Positions 62,224 through 64,000 of a DNA stretch of 64,000 nt are shown one piece after another. How positions within the stretch are numbered: position 1 is the first letter of the stretch; every line of letters begins with the position of its first letter. Source of the stretch: Parapedobacter koreensis (GTDB lineage Bacteria; Bacteroidota; Bacteroidia; Sphingobacteriales; Sphingobacteriaceae); contig NZ_FNZR01000006.1 in the NCBI RefSeq assembly GCF_900109365.1, positions 1 to 64,000 of the forward strand, written 5' to 3'. A program made the position numbers and the translations under genes. The notes below the pieces were generated by a model. The model searched no databases. It had not been told where the DNA came from and saw only the letters and a program-made list of their open reading frames with translations.

Positions 62224-64000
62224 GTGATTAAGCAAGAGGTTATCGATAAAATAATAGATGCTGCCCGGATTGAAGAGGTAGTGGGCGATTTCGTGGATTT
62301 GAAGAAGCGCGGTACGTCACTTATTGGTTTGTGCCCATTCCATAACGAGAAAACCCCGTCCTTCAATGTATCGGTGAGCAAAGGTATTTACAAATGTTTC
62401 GGCTGTGGAGCTGGGGGAGACTCCGTAAGGTTCGTCATGGAACACGAGAAGTACTCTTATCCGGAAGCCCTCAAGTACCTCGCGCAGAAATACCACATTG
62501 AAGTAGAAGAGTCCGAGCGGACGCCCGAGCAGCTTATCGCACAAAATAAGCGCGAAAGCCTGTTTATTGTGACCAATTGGGCGGGCAAGTTTTTTAAAGA
62601 GACCCTGTGGGATACGGAAGAAGGCCGGGCGATAGGCCTCAATTACTTCAAAGAGCGCGGCTATCGGGAAGATATTATCCAGAAGTTTGAACTCGGCTAT
62701 TCGCCGGAAGCGTGGACGGCGCTCTATACCAAGGCCAGGGCGGAAGGATATAATGACGAATTTCTGGAGGCCACGGGATTGGTTATCCGCAAAGATGACG
62801 GCAGTGTATACGACCGTTTCCGTGGGCGGGTGATGTTTCCTATCCACAACCTCACAGGAAGGATTCTGGGTTTCGGTGGCCGTACCTTGAAGACCGATAA
62901 GAAAACCCCCAAATACGTCAACTCTCCCGAAAGTGAGGTCTATCACAAATCGGATGTGTTGTATGGCCTCTATTTCGCAAAAAAGCCGATTCTGGATGCC
63001 GATAATTGTTATTTGGTAGAAGGCTACGCCGATGTGCTATCCATGCACCAAGCCGGTGTGGAGAATGTCGTGGCATCGTCAGGCACCTCGCTCACCAGTG
63101 GCCAAATTCGGCTCATTGCCCGCTATACAAAAAATGTGACCATCCTTTACGATGGCGATGAAGCCGGCATTAAGGCGTCGCTGCGGGGTACCGATATGCT
63201 GCTGGAAGAAGGGCTCAATGTGAAGGTGCTGCTCTTTCCGGATGGCAATGATCCGGATTCCTATGTGCAGCGGTTTGGATCTGCTGCATTCAAAAATTAT
63301 ATCGCTGAGCACCAGCGGGATTTTATCTTTTACAAAACCCAAGTGCTCCTTCGTGACGCCGGCAACGACCCTGTAAAACGCGCGGCAGTCATCCATGACG
63401 TAGTTGATAGCATTGCATTGATTCCTGATGCCATCAAGGCATCGGTATTTGTGCGCGAGTGCAGTACACTGCTTGATATCGAGGAACGTATCCTGATAGC
63501 CGAGCTCAACAAAATCCGCATTAGTCAGGCACGGAAAGCCGACCGTAAACCCGAACCGCTGGCTACACCAGCGGATACTTCGGGGCCTTCTCCCAAGATG
63601 GCACCAATAGGCGAACCAGAAATGGGCGCTTCATCGGATGTATTGCAAGAACGAGAAATCATACGCATCCTACTCCACTATGGAGATAAACTGGCAGCCT
63701 GGGAAGTCGATAGCGACATCCCCATCGCTCCGCTGCTGCTTAGCGGGTTGAGCGATCTTTCTTTTGATGACCCCGTATGCCTGGCCGTCATCAACATCTA
63801 TAAGGATTACATTGCACATAACGAACTTCCTGAAGAACGGGTGTTTGTGGGACATGCCGATCGGCGCATTGCAGACCTGGCTGTAGACCTGCTTGCTACC
63901 AAATATAGCCTTAGCCCCAATTGGAACGATGAAAAGCGCAAGATATATGTTTCGCATGAATCAGAGCGCTTGGAAGACTTGGTATACGGCGCGATTTACC
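62224..64000 (+). CDS. dnaG: DNA primase, N-terminal part (runs off the window)
   Basis: 592 codons are in the window and the gene continues past 64000. The GTG start at 62224 gives IKQEVIDKIIDAARIEEVVG. The CHC2 zinc finger is in LCPFHNEKTPSF with the later CFGCGAGGDSVRFV (about residues 37-66). The Toprim motif is at about residue 260 (YLVEGYADVLSMHQAG) and DGDEAG follows. It makes RNA primers for replication. An ATG start is not available nearby, which supports the GTG. Confidence 0.97.
   Translation, partial: MIKQEVIDKIIDAARIEEVVGDFVDLKKRGTSLIGLCPFHNEKTPSFNVSVSKGIYKCFGCGAGGDSVRFVMEHEKYSYPEALKYLAQKYHIEVEESERTPEQLIAQNKRESLFIVTNWAGKFFKETLWDTEEGRAIGLNYFKERGYREDIIQKFELGYSPEAWTALYTKARAEGYNDEFLEATGLVIRKDDGSVYDRFRGRVMFPIHNLTGRILGFGGRTLKTDKKTPKYVNSPESEVYHKSDVLYGLYFAKKPILDADNCYLVEGYADVLSMHQAGVENVVASSGTSLTSGQIRLIARYTKNVTILYDGDEAGIKASLRGTDMLLEEGLNVKVLLFPDGNDPDSYVQRFGSAAFKNYIAEHQRDFIFYKTQVLLRDAGNDPVKRAAVIHDVVDSIALIPDAIKASVFVRECSTLLDIEERILIAELNKIRISQARKADRKPEPLATPADTSGPSPKMAPIGEPEMGASSDVLQEREIIRILLHYGDKLAAWEVDSDIPIAPLLLSGLSDLSFDDPVCLAVINIYKDYIAHNELPEERVFVGHADRRIADLAVDLLATKYSLSPNWNDEKRKIYVSHESERLEDLVYGAIY

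Noticed and set aside
1-64000. tRNA, rRNA, CRISPR, insertion sequence, prophage or defence island
   Set aside because: Read-through found no cloverleaf-type sequence, regularly spaced repeats, transposase, integrase or known defence genes.

Overview
The window looks like chromosome of a Bacteroidota bacterium, most likely of the Sphingobacteriaceae type (Parapedobacter, Olivibacter or Pedobacter relatives). The evidence is a SusC/SusD pair, a PorP/SprF protein beside a gliding-motility (CHU_C) sorting domain, futalosine-route menaquinone genes, TAnnTTTG-like promoters, and many typical family members (CPBP protease, DUF2007, DUF2461, DUF2157, TMEM220, AnmK starting on GTG). The species call is inference. 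I saw no rRNA, tRNA, CRISPR array, insertion sequence or prophage.

Region 1 (1-12.6 kb) is a carbohydrate-use locus. An AraC regulator is followed by a co-directional set of seven genes: FucP-like MFS transporter, sugar isomerase/epimerase, SusC, SusD, a secreted protein tentatively resembling DUF6797, a sorbosone-dehydrogenase-like beta-propeller fused to an azurin-like copper domain, and a DUF6807 protein. No glycoside hydrolase, sulfatase or lyase is recognisable. I infer an oxidative sugar route in the periplasm with electrons passed to a built-in cupredoxin.

Region 2 (12.6-21.3 kb) holds a secreted cyanophycinase-type peptidase, a frameshifted GNAT acetyltransferase, small unknown proteins, an ECF sigma factor with a HEAT-repeat anti-sigma candidate and a DUF4097 protein, a secreted VOC protein, and a patatin-like phospholipase fused to a membrane domain.

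Region 3 (21.3-30.6 kb, minus strand) is a five-gene cell-surface operon: tail-fibre-like repeat protein, a related small protein, L-type lectin, CHU_C protein and PorP/SprF. A separate GEVED/CshA-like protein lies upstream. The promoter regions of this gene and of the operon are homologous. The repeat protein carries a perfect 336-bp tandem duplication whose base composition differs from the rest of the gene.

Region 4 (30.9-64 kb) is mostly housekeeping: PAP2-like, Nudix, amidohydrolase, rlmN, comF, VanZ, gcvH, anmK, DUF2461, cdsA, DUF2007, CPBP protease, aspartyl protease, DUF2157, YceI, OsmC, sulfhydrylase, DoxX, pdhB, mqnB, lpxK, Crp/Fnr, epimerase, nucleotidase, dnaA, TMEM220, gcvP, pdhC, pdhA, an S41 protease, a eukaryote-like UDP-glucose dehydrogenase with atypical composition, and the 5' part of dnaG running off the window. 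A clear TPP riboswitch (52756-52837), followed at once by its own terminator and no gene on its strand, is the most unusual non-coding element.
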